Source: Bacillota bacterium (GTDB lineage: Bacteria; Bacillota_A; Clostridia; DSM-8532). Taken from it: 6,601 nucleotides of DNA. The translations under genes and the position numbers were made by a program. The stretch is taken from contig JAFADM010000405.1 in assembly GCA_023424865.1 (NCBI GenBank), forward strand, positions 1 to 6,601. Reading direction: 5' to 3'. Under the pieces are notes generated by a model that worked only from the letters and a program-made list of their open reading frames with translations, had not been told where the DNA came from and made no database searches. Below, in pieces: positions 1-4,985 of the stretch (within the stretch, counting starts at the first letter, position 1; every line of letters begins with the position of its first letter).

Positions 1-96
1 ATTCCTCTTTCACACACTCTTTCGGCTATGGATGCTGAAATTTTAAAGGCGGGGGGAAAGCTTCCCTGGATAAAGGAACGGTTCAGCCGCGGATAA
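1..96 (+). CDS. C-terminal end of an unrecognised protein (partial, cut by window start)
   Basis: Frame 1 is open from the first base and ends at TAA 94-96, giving 31 residues. The tail reads like real protein, with MDAEILKAGGK followed by LPWIKERFSRG, and uses codons like those of the neighbouring genes. There is too little sequence to assign a family, and I do not recognise it. It lies on the same strand as icd, 89 bases upstream. A promoter-like sequence lies between the two, so co-transcription is possible but not shown. It could also be a chance open frame, although 31 stop-free codons with protein-like composition running into the window edge make a gene end more likely. Confidence 0.5.
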   Translation: MPLSHTLSAMDAEILKAGGKLPWIKERFSRG

Positions 97-117
97 AGGG
101 TCTTTGAGAGGCCCTTT
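95..117 (+). other. Hairpin after the partial upstream gene (weak terminator candidate)
   Basis: AAAGGG (95-100) pairs with CCCTTT (112-117). Up to four more pairs inside, two of them G-T wobbles, leave a 3-nt loop. The hairpin starts inside the stop codon of the upstream frame, as terminators often do. However, the bases after it (CCCTAAAAGTAG) contain no T tract, so intrinsic termination is doubtful. It may instead be an RNA 3'-end stabiliser or chance. Confidence 0.25.
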
Positions 118-132
118 CCCTAAAAGTAGTAT
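104..132 (+). promoter_or_regulatory. Candidate sigma-A promoter for icd
   Basis: TTGAGA at 104-109 and TAGTAT at 127-132 are separated by 17 bases. They resemble the TTGACA/TATAAT consensus with two mismatches in each box. Transcription would start near 139, leaving a leader of about 47 bases before the icd start. The -35 box overlaps the hairpin at 95-117, and the predicted start falls on the tandem repeat at 137-156. This is pattern matching only. Confidence 0.3.
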
Positions 133-136
133 TTAA

Positions 137-156
137 ACAGGTCTTGACAGGTCTTT
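137..156 (+). repeat. Tandem 10-bp direct repeat in the icd leader
   Basis: ACAGGTCTTG (137-146) is followed immediately by ACAGGTCTTT (147-156), so 9 of 10 bases are duplicated head to tail. It lies 30-50 bases before the icd start and at the predicted transcription start of the candidate promoter. Direct repeats one helical turn apart are a usual layout for side-by-side binding of a regulator dimer, but no regulator can be named and a slippage duplication would look the same. Confidence 0.4.
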
Positions 157-185
157 AAGCCTGATGGCAGTAAAGGAGCAGAAAA

Positions 186-1388
186 ATGGCAAAAATAGCT
201 ATGAAAACGCCGCTGGTAGAGATGGACGGCGACGAAATGACCCGCATAATATGGAAATGGCTTAAGGAAATTCTCATTGAGCCTTATGTGGACTTAAAAA
301 CCGAATACTACGATCTGGGTTTGGAATACAGAGATTTAACCAACGACCAGGTGACGGTGGACTCGGCCCTTGCCACCAAGAAGTACGGTGTGGCTGTTAA
401 ATGCGCCACCATTACGCCCAACGCCGAAAGGGTAACGGAGTATAAGCTTAAAAAAATGTGGAAAAGCCCTAACGGAACCATACGTGCTCTTCTTGACGGA
501 ACTGTTTTCCGTGAGCCCATTCTGGTAAAAGGGATAGAGCCCTATGTACGCACGTGGAAGGCACCTATTGCCATAGCACGACATGCCTACGGGGATATTT
601 ACAAAAACACGGAAATGAAGGCTCCCGGCGCCGGTAAGGCTGAACTGGTATTTACTGACAGTGAGGGCAATGAAACCAGACAAACCGTTCATGACTTTGA
701 CGGTGAAGGCATTATCATGGGCATGCACAATACCCGTGCTTCCATTGAAAGCTTTGCCAGAGCCTGCTTTAACTATGCTCTGGACAGGAAGCTGGATATT
801 TGGTTTGCCACCAAGGACACCATATCCAAAACCTACGATCATACCTTTAAGGATCTCTTTCAGGATATCTTCAATGCGGAGTACAAGGATAAATTCAGCG
901 CTGCAGGAATAGAATACTTTTACACCCTCATCGATGATGCGGTAGCCCGGGTTGTCCGCTCTGAGGGCGGTTTTCTTTGGGCCTGCAAAAACTATGACGG
1001 AGATGTGATGTCGGATATGGTGGCATCCGCCTTTGGAAGCCTGGCCATGATGAGCTCCGTTCTCGTTTCACCGGAAGGATATTATGAATACGAGGCCGCT
1101 CATGGTACGGTTCAGCGCCATTACTACAATCATTTAAAGGGTCAGGAAACCTCCACCAATTCCGTGGCAACCCTTTATGCCTGGACCGGTGCCTTAAGGA
1201 AAAGGGGAGAGCTTGACGGAATTGCCGAGCTGGTTCAATTTGCCGACAAGCTGGAAGCCGCCGCACTCAGGACCATTGAAGAAGGCGTGATGACAAAGGA
1301 TTTAGCGATACTTTCCACTCTTCCTGAAATAAAAACGGTTAACACCCGGGAGTTCTTACTGGAAATTCAAAAGAGGCTTGAAGCCTGA
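186..1388 (+). CDS. icd: NADP-dependent isocitrate dehydrogenase, eukaryotic (IDH1/IDH2) type
   Basis: Cytosolic enzyme converting isocitrate and NADP+ to 2-oxoglutarate, CO2 and NADPH, normally a metal-dependent homodimer. The 400-residue protein aligns from end to end with the human IDH1 class and not with the E. coli Icd class. Shared blocks include [13 protein letters not shown] near the N-terminus, [45 protein letters not shown] and KGQETSTN. Key residues are present: substrate-binding R132, whose number matches human R132; catalytic Y139 and K210; metal-binding D273 and D277; and R311-H312 after the AAHGTV loop, the pair that contacts the NADP 2'-phosphate. The ATG at 186 follows AAAGGAG (172-178) with 7 bases between, and fits the family's start. 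Its probable role is 2-oxoglutarate supply for glutamate, with citrate synthase encoded about 3.6 kb downstream. Confidence 0.96.
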   Translation: MAKIAMKTPLVEMDGDEMTRIIWKWLKEILIEPYVDLKTEYYDLGLEYRDLTNDQVTVDSALATKKYGVAVKCATITPNAERVTEYKLKKMWKSPNGTIRALLDGTVFREPILVKGIEPYVRTWKAPIAIARHAYGDIYKNTEMKAPGAGKAELVFTDSEGNETRQTVHDFDGEGIIMGMHNTRASIESFARACFNYALDRKLDIWFATKDTISKTYDHTFKDLFQDIFNAEYKDKFSAAGIEYFYTLIDDAVARVVRSEGGFLWACKNYDGDVMSDMVASAFGSLAMMSSVLVSPEGYYEYEAAHGTVQRHYYNHLKGQETSTNSVATLYAWTGALRKRGELDGIAELVQFADKLEAAALRTIEEGVMTKDLAILSTLPEIKTVNTREFLLEIQKRLEA

Positions 1389-1425
1389 GATGCCCGGCCA
1401 GGGAACCTATAGCAGGCGGTTTTTT
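1383..1425 (+). terminator. Possible intrinsic terminator after icd
   Basis: GCCTG (1383-1387), overlapping the icd stop codon, pairs with CAGGC (1413-1417). A smaller CCC/GGG hairpin (1393-1395 with 1401-1403) lies between the arms. Six T residues follow at 1420-1425. The T tract is convincing but the stem is only 5 bp around a branched interior, so this is a moderate to weak terminator. Confidence 0.4.
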
Positions 1426-1435
1426 CATTAAACTA

Positions 1436-1522
1436 AAGCGGGCTATGCCCGCAACCCAATGGATGAGAGGCGGCGATGAAACAGCTTGTTTTTAATTTCG
1501 CCTTTCAGCTATAAGGGACTAA
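1436..1522 (-). repeat. Intergenic structured repeat, copy 1 (inverted relative to copy 2)
   Basis: The reverse complement of this 87-bp stretch matches 2156-2243 at about 69 of 89 aligned columns with three 1-base gaps (hand alignment). The longest identical blocks are 13, 10 and 9 bases. Similarity stops sharply at both ends. It contains two hairpins. One is GCGGGC/GCCCGC (1438-1443 with 1447-1452, 3-nt loop). The other has GGCGA/TCGCC as outer stem (1472-1476 with 1498-1502) and AAACA/TGTTT as inner stem (1479-1483 with 1487-1491). ACTAAA occurs at both edges (1432-1437 and 1518-1523), possibly a target duplication. It fills most of the gap between icd and the first RCK gene. Strand is arbitrary and taken relative to copy 2. 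Confidence 0.85.
1486..1514 (+). promoter_or_regulatory. Candidate promoter for the first RCK gene, inside repeat copy 1
   Basis: TTGTTT (1486-1491) and CTATAA (1509-1514) are 17 bases apart; TATAAG one base later is an alternative -10. Transcription would begin near 1521, leaving a leader of about 24 bases before the ATG at 1545. The equivalent bases in copy 2, read on the minus strand, keep TTGTTT and TTATAA 18 bases apart. Evidence is consensus resemblance alone. Confidence 0.3.
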
Positions 1523-1544
1523 ATCAGGGCAAGAGGTGTCTTTT

Positions 1545-2159
1545 ATGTATGTTATCATTGCCGGCTGCGGCAAGGTTGGTTCAGGACTTGCCAACAAGCT
1601 TTCCGGCGAAGGCCATGATGTGGTCATCATTGACTGGGATGAGGAGTCGCTTAAGAAGCTCAGCCCGGATTTTGCAGGACTCCGGATTGTGGGAGTTCCC
1701 TTTGATCAGGATGTACTTAAGAAGGCGGGAATCGATAAGGCCGACGCGGTGGCTGCCGTAACCCCCGAAGACAATGTGAACATTATGGTAAGCCAGATTG
1801 CCAAGCACCTGTATGGCATAAAGCGAGTGCTTGCCCGAATATACAATCCCCGGCGGGAGTATGTTTTTCATCAGTTCGGTCTGGATACCTTCTGCCCTAC
1901 TAATGTCAGCGTGGAGATTATGACGGATATTCTCCTGGGACAAACCACTGAAACCTCCTGCACAATCGGAAGCAACACCCTTTCCTTTTCGCTGAAAGAG
2001 CCGGGAAGAGGTCAGGTAGGAAGAAAAGTAAAAGATATCAACAGAGATATGGACGACTTTATTTTCGGCCTCCTTAAAAAGAGTGAATTTACCTTTGCCT
2101 ATGGGGACAGTGTGATTGAAGAGGGCGATGTGCTGGTGCTTTCCAGAAAGCTGGATTAG
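1545..2159 (+). CDS. trkA: RCK-domain (TrkA/KtrA-type) potassium transport regulatory protein, first of a tandem pair
   Basis: Soluble, cytosolic-face protein of 204 residues that would bind nucleotide and gate a membrane K+ uptake subunit of the TrkH/KtrB type. The N-terminal Rossmann fold starts at residue 1 with MYVIIAGCGKVG (G7, G9, G12 of the GxGxxG loop). Acidic D30 ends the second strand, as in NAD(H)-binding forms. RCK_N covers roughly residues 1-120. A TrkA_C-like domain follows from about 135, ending in the typical EEGDVLVL. There is no signal peptide or membrane segment. I chose the ATG at 1545 because AGGTG (1534-1538) sits 6-7 bases upstream and the protein then begins on strand 1. 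A GTG at 1536 would destroy that ribosome site and add three residues. The gene is bracketed by an inverted repeat, and its stop codon lies inside copy 2. Paralogue of the next gene, with low overall identity. Confidence 0.9.
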   Translation: MYVIIAGCGKVGSGLANKLSGEGHDVVIIDWDEESLKKLSPDFAGLRIVGVPFDQDVLKKAGIDKADAVAAVTPEDNVNIMVSQIAKHLYGIKRVLARIYNPRREYVFHQFGLDTFCPTNVSVEIMTDILLGQTTETSCTIGSNTLSFSLKEPGRGQVGRKVKDINRDMDDFIFGLLKKSEFTFAYGDSVIEEGDVLVLSRKLD

Positions 2160-2243
2160 TTCCTTATAACTGAGAAGCGCCAATTAAAAACAAGTTGTTT
2201 TATGGCGCTTGGCAACCATTGGGTTTGCGGGTACAGCCCGCTT
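2156..2243 (+). repeat. Intergenic structured repeat, copy 2 (inverted relative to copy 1)
   Basis: This 88-bp copy begins within the TAG stop of the first RCK gene and ends 13 bases before the ribosome site of the second. Its main hairpin has an 8-bp perfect stem, AAGCGCCA/TGGCGCTT (2175-2182 with 2203-2210), and an inner stem AAAACA/TGTTTT (2187-2192 with 2196-2201). The second hairpin is GCGGGT/GCCCGC (2227-2232 with 2236-2241), closed by a G-T wobble over a 3-nt loop. No T tract follows either stem, so it is not a standard terminator. Transcribed with the operon, it would form part of the 5' leader of the second RCK gene. Confidence 0.85.
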
Positions 2244-2270
2244 CAGGAGAGGGCGCAAGGAGGCTTTTAT

Positions 2271-2924
2271 ATGCGTATTGTAATTGTTGGCGGAGGCAAG
2301 GTGGGCTATTACCTGGTGAAAACCCTTCAGCCCTTCAAGCATACCATTACCATTGTGGAAAAGACGGCTGAATCTGCCCGTAAAATCGCTTCAGAGCTGG
2401 ATGTTGAGGTTATCCACGGCGACGGCACGGACATTGAGCTTCTGTCCAAGGCCCGTGTTGACGGGGCTCAGGTTTTTATAGCAGTTACCGGCAAGGATCA
2501 GGACAATCTTATTGCCTGCCAGCTTGCCAAGCGCAATTTAAACATCGGACGCACCATTGCCAGAGTTAATAATCCCAAGAATATTTCCGTTTTTGAAAAG
2601 CTAGGAGTGGATATGGCTGTCTCCAGCACCTCTATCATTGCGGAAATGATCGAGAAGGAAATCGACTATGCCAGTGTGCGTACCCTTACGAAGCTCAGAC
2701 GGAGCAATATGGTTTTTACCGAGATTACCGTCACAAAAAAATCAGCAGTGTGCAACAAAAAAATCAAGGATATGGATTTGCCCAAAGAGGTGGTTATAAC
2801 AGCCGTTTTAAGAGGTGATACCACTTATATTCCCAACGGACATACCACCTTACGGGAAGGGGATTTACTCCTTGTTATCTGCAAGCAGGAAATTCTGGAG
2901 ACACTCCATAGCTACATTAAATGA
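2271..2924 (+). CDS. trkA: RCK-domain (TrkA/KtrA-type) potassium transport regulatory protein, second of a tandem pair
   Basis: A 217-residue RCK protein, expected to act as a ligand-binding ring on the cytosolic face of a K+ uptake channel. RCK_N opens with MRIVIVGGGKVG (G7, G9, G12) and has acidic E30 at the end of strand 2. HGDGTD near residues 54-59 is the conserved turn of TrkA/KtrA proteins, followed by AVTGKDQDNLIAC and TIARVNNP. RCK_C spans about 140-217, with the terminal REGDLLLVI motif. The start is set by a very strong ribosome site, AAGGAGG (2257-2263), 7 bases before ATG 2271. An in-frame ATG at 2202 lies inside the repeat and is not needed. It is probably co-transcribed with the first RCK gene and with the HAD gene 73 bases downstream. 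No TrkH/KtrB membrane partner is encoded in the window. Confidence 0.92.
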   Translation: MRIVIVGGGKVGYYLVKTLQPFKHTITIVEKTAESARKIASELDVEVIHGDGTDIELLSKARVDGAQVFIAVTGKDQDNLIACQLAKRNLNIGRTIARVNNPKNISVFEKLGVDMAVSSTSIIAEMIEKEIDYASVRTLTKLRRSNMVFTEITVTKKSAVCNKKIKDMDLPKEVVITAVLRGDTTYIPNGHTTLREGDLLLVICKQEILETLHSYIK

Positions 2925-2997
2925 TGTCTGAAAGAGTATGGGACTAAGGATGTCAATCCCGCATAATCAAAGACAGGAAAAGGTAAAACGTAAGACA

Positions 2998-3807
2998 ATG
3001 AGCAAAAAATATGACGGCATTGTGCTGCTGACCGACATGGACGGAACACTTCTGGACCCCAACCGCCAGCTGGCAAATGAAAACCTGGAGGCCATACGCT
3101 TCTTTATGGCTAACGGAGGACGCTTCGGTGTGGCAACAGGCCGTACGGAAGCCACTTTGGCCCAGCGCTTTCCACAGCTGCCCACCAATATTCCCTGTAT
3201 CTTCTTCAACGGTGCCCTGGTTTATGATCCGTCCACGGGAAACCGGCTTTATGAGAACAAAATGCCTGCCGGGCTGGAGTCTATCTTCATTGATATTATG
3301 AAAAGGTATCCCTCCTGTGGCGTTGAGATCAATGCTCATGGCAAGGCTTATGTTTTTAACGAAAACGACATTATAAGAACTCAGCTTAACAGGGAGGGAA
3401 TTAGGGGGGAGTACACCTGCTGGGATGCTATCGAACCCGGTTGGTATAAAGCCTTAATCATAGATAAGCATGAAGTGCTTGTTAAGGTGAAGGCAGAGCT
3501 GGAAGCCATGAACAGAGAGGATATTGAAATTACGTTCTCCGAGCAGGAGCTTTTGGATATTTTGGCCAAGAATGTATCAAAGGGCAAGGCACTGGCTGAG
3601 CTCAGAAAAGCGCAGGGGAATCACTGGAAGCTGGTTGTGGCACTGGGTGATAACGATAACGACGTGGATATGCTGAAGACCGCGGATATCGGTATTGCGG
3701 TTGCCAATGCAAGAGAAGCGGCCAAGGCAGCTGCAGCCCGGATTATCGGTCCCCACACCGATCCGGTCATACCCCGGGCCATAGAAATTATCGACAGCCT
3801 GCTGTAA
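2998..3807 (+). CDS. Cof-type HAD-superfamily phosphatase (subclass IIB)
   Basis: Cytosolic Mg2+-dependent phosphohydrolase of the Cof/YidA/YbiV group, which acts on sugar phosphates, nucleotides or flavin-type phosphates; the substrate cannot be read from sequence. With the start at 2998 it has 269 residues, normal for the family. Motif I is DMDGT with nucleophile D13 and acid/base D15. Motif II is ATGRT with T47. Motif III lysine is K195 in NVSKGKAL, and motif IV is GDNDND with D218 and D222. The IIB cap lies between motifs II and III. The start is uncertain: ATG 2998 gives a family-like N-terminus, but its nearest purine-rich site, AAAGG (2979-2983), is 14 bases away. In-frame ATGs at 2938 and 2950 would add 20 or 16 residues of basic, unconserved sequence. 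It follows the RCK genes and may share their transcript. Confidence 0.9.
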   Translation: MSKKYDGIVLLTDMDGTLLDPNRQLANENLEAIRFFMANGGRFGVATGRTEATLAQRFPQLPTNIPCIFFNGALVYDPSTGNRLYENKMPAGLESIFIDIMKRYPSCGVEINAHGKAYVFNENDIIRTQLNREGIRGEYTCWDAIEPGWYKALIIDKHEVLVKVKAELEAMNREDIEITFSEQELLDILAKNVSKGKALAELRKAQGNHWKLVVALGDNDNDVDMLKTADIGIAVANAREAAKAAAARIIGPHTDPVIPRAIEIIDSLL

Positions 3808-3824
3808 AGAGCAGGTGTCTTTTG
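3797..3824 (+). terminator. Intrinsic terminator overlapping the HAD gene stop codon
   Basis: CCTGCT (3798-3803) pairs perfectly with AGCAGG (3810-3815), extended by a wobble pair at 3797/3816. The loop GTAAAG contains the HAD stop codon TAA. TGTCTTTT follows the stem. This is a compact but plausible terminator for the RCK-HAD transcript. Confidence 0.55.
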
Positions 3825-3912
3825 ATTCAAAGCTTAAGAAAGATAGCCTGCAACTTAAATGGCTGTTTTGGCTACATAGGCAGAGTAAGCAATTTCGCAT
3901 CGGAATAATTGC

Positions 3913-3970
3913 AAAAAAATGGATAGAGGCATACGCCCCAGCAGGGATAAGCGTACGCCTCCTTATTTTA
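3913..3970 (-). terminator. Bidirectional-type terminator hairpin, better formed on the minus strand
   Basis: Two 11-base arms (3926-3936 and 3951-3961) pair around a 14-base loop at all but one position. Read on the minus strand that position is a G-U wobble, so all 11 pairs form, and TTTTTTT follows about 6 bases later (complement of the A run 3913-3919). On the plus strand the same position is an A-C mismatch, with CTTATTTTATA following. The right arm begins just past the stop of the minus-strand ORF at 3963-4079, and the HAD gene already has its own terminator. The main user is therefore probably a minus-strand transcript. Confidence 0.6.
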
Positions 3971-4079
3971 TATAAAGAACGTCATACCCGATATCAGGCT
4001 GATACTGCTCATTGACAACATATCCCCGGGCTCTGAATTGATTTTCCTTAAGAAAAGCGGAACAGCCATTAGGAGGCAT
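3963..4079 (-). CDS. Possible small hypothetical protein (38 aa) or remnant of a larger gene
   Basis: On the minus strand an ATG at 4079-4077 opens 38 codons ending in TAA at 3965-3963. The product starts MPPNGCSAFLKENQF and ends in PDIGYDVLYIK, with normal-looking composition: one Cys, a charged centre and an aromatic C-terminus. Upstream the frame stays open for 13 more codons to an in-frame TAA, without ATG, GTG or TTG; an ATT preceded by AAAGGTG is a less likely start. No good ribosome site precedes the ATG. The stop is followed directly by a terminator that pairs best in this orientation, which is the main support. I do not recognise a family. It may be a true small gene, the surviving 3' end of a decayed gene, or chance. 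Confidence 0.4.
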   Translation of the reverse strand: MPPNGCSAFLKENQFRARGYVVNEQYQPDIGYDVLYIK

Positions 4080-4144
4080 CCCTGAGGAAATAGAAACACC
4101 TTTTGAAAAATGAAATTTTTAAGATTCAAAATTGCAAAAACCAG

Positions 4145-4173
4145 TTGACTTAAATCGTATAATTGTATACAAT
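4145..4173 (+). promoter_or_regulatory. Sigma-A promoter of the GntR-family gene
   Basis: TTGACT (4145-4150) and TACAAT (4168-4173) are separated by exactly 17 bases, each one mismatch from consensus. A very AT-rich stretch (4101-4140), containing the inverted repeat TTTTGAA/TTCAAAA, lies directly upstream and could act as an UP-like element. Transcription would start near 4180, about 20 bases before the ATG at 4201. The -10 box forms the right half of the palindromic operator. Confidence 0.7.
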
Positions 4174-4178
4174 AATAC
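4157..4178 (+). promoter_or_regulatory. Palindromic GntR-type operator over the -10 box
   Basis: A 22-bp palindrome with a perfect 12-bp core, ATTGTATACAAT (4162-4173), and GTAT/ATAC outer arms; only the symmetric pair at 4161/4174 breaks the symmetry. Short TNGTATACNA-like palindromes are typical sites of FadR-subfamily GntR regulators. It covers the -10 box of the promoter for the adjacent GntR gene, so binding should block transcription. Autorepression by the product of 4201-4878 is the simple reading, but is inferred. Confidence 0.65.
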
Positions 4179-4200
4179 AAAAGCAAACGATGAGGTTGCC

Positions 4201-4878
4201 ATGGATGAGTTTATCACCTTTGATGAAGACGCCAATAGTCTCTCATTACGGGGCAAGGTTTTTGTAAGGCTTGAAAATGATATTATCAACGGTAAATACA
4301 AGCAGGGCGAAAGCCTTAATGAATCCAGGGTAGCCAATGAGCTTAAAGTCAGCCGGACACCTGTCCGCGAAGCCATTAGACAGCTGGAGCTGGAAGGACT
4401 TGTAGCTTATATTCCAAATAAGGGTGCTATTGTCAAAGGTCTTTCTCCCGAAGATATTCGGGATATTTTTGAGATACGCATGAAGATAGAGGGGCTGGCT
4501 GCAAAAAGAGCCGCCGCCAATATTACGCCTGGTCAGCTTAAGGAACTAAGAGAAGTACTTGATTTTCAGGAGTTCTATACCAAGAGAGGCGATGCGGAAC
4601 GGATTCTCAAAATGGATACCAAATTCCACGAAATTATCTTTAAGGCCAGTGGAAGCCGTCATCTTGACAGAACCCTCACCGCTTTTCATCACTATATTCA
4701 GAGTGTCCGTATTCTTTCCCTTAAGGATATTCAACGGGCTCAAAATGCACTTAACGAGCATTTTGCCATACTAAGGGCCATTGAAACGGGCGATCGGGAA
4801 AATGCCGAGAATCTCATGTCCGAACACATCAGGCATGCTACCAATCGAATGGAAATGCTGCAGGATATTCAAAAATAG
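4201..4878 (+). CDS. GntR-family transcriptional regulator, FadR/FCD subfamily
   Basis: Cytosolic dimeric DNA-binding regulator of 225 residues. The N-terminal winged helix-turn-helix (about residues 13-78) carries the signature GESLNESRVANELKVSRTPV followed by REAIRQLELEGLV and an NKGAIV wing. The all-helical FCD effector domain (about 85-215) has a likely metal and ligand site: D139 and H143 in MDTKFHE, H187 in NEHFAIL and H209 in SEHIRHA. FCD ligands are usually carboxylic acids. The ATG at 4201 is preferred: TGAGG (4191-4195) lies 5 bases upstream, and it starts downstream of the mapped-looking promoter. The in-frame ATG at 4132 precedes the promoter and cannot be used from it. Citrate synthase begins 107 bases downstream on the same strand, making it the obvious target besides self-control, with a tricarboxylate or related acid a plausible effector (inference). 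Confidence 0.92.
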   Translation: MDEFITFDEDANSLSLRGKVFVRLENDIINGKYKQGESLNESRVANELKVSRTPVREAIRQLELEGLVAYIPNKGAIVKGLSPEDIRDIFEIRMKIEGLAAKRAAANITPGQLKELREVLDFQEFYTKRGDAERILKMDTKFHEIIFKASGSRHLDRTLTAFHHYIQSVRILSLKDIQRAQNALNEHFAILRAIETGDRENAENLMSEHIRHATNRMEMLQDIQK

Positions 4879-4886
4879 CTCTCATT

Positions 4887-4935
4887 AAGGGGCATTCGCA
4901 ATTGTTGCAGCCAGTCGCTTCCAGCGAATCCCTTT
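4887..4935 (+). other. Hairpin and degenerate operator-like sequence between GntR gene and citrate synthase
   Basis: ATTCGC (4894-4899) pairs with GCGAAT (4924-4929). Beyond one C-C mismatch the stem continues with G-C and G-T pairs between GGGGA-side bases 4887-4892 and CCCTTT 4930-4935. A nested TCGCT/AGCGA hairpin (4915-4919 with 4923-4927) is an alternative fold. No run of T follows, only TGTGTATATT, so this is not a clear terminator. Just after it, 4934-4947 reads TTGTGTATATTCAA, a weak palindrome resembling the GntR core with two extra central bases. I found no convincing separate promoter for citrate synthase in this gap. Confidence 0.35.
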
Positions 4936-4985
4936 GTGTATATTCAATTGATAATTTAATAACAATCCCAAAGGAGGGCGTTACA

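Noticed and set aside
144..172. TTGACA at 144-149 as the icd promoter -35 box
   Set aside because: At 16-18 base spacing only GCAGTA/CAGTAA-like sequence is found, and the start would fall inside or after the ribosome site. The TTGACA arises at the junction of the tandem repeat.
336..842. 168-codon minus-strand frame opposite icd
   Set aside because: It lies wholly inside a certain gene, with atypical composition and no family features. It is a shadow of the icd reading frame.
1389..1544. Possible ydaO-type (c-di-AMP) riboswitch before the trkA-like genes
   Set aside because: Potassium transport genes in Bacillota are common targets of this riboswitch, but the leader lacks its recognisable conserved blocks and length. 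The structured element present occurs in opposite orientations before the two genes, which a shared cis riboswitch would not do.
2202..2270. N-terminal extension of the second RCK protein from ATG 2202
   Set aside because: The ATG lies within the repeat hairpin, the extra residues match no RCK feature, and ATG 2271 has an ideal AAGGAGG site and begins at the Rossmann first strand.
3815..4015. 66-codon plus-strand frame after the HAD gene
   Set aside because: It starts inside one terminator and runs through the second hairpin, has no ribosome site and has low-complexity basic composition.
4132..4200. N-terminal extension of the GntR protein from ATG 4132
   Set aside because: This start lies upstream of the -35/-10 boxes and would not be on the transcript. 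The added residues are encoded by promoter and operator DNA.
4902..4985. N-terminal extension of citrate synthase from TTG 4902
   Set aside because: A non-ATG start without a ribosome site, running through a hairpin. ATG 4986 has AAGGAGG at 8 bases.
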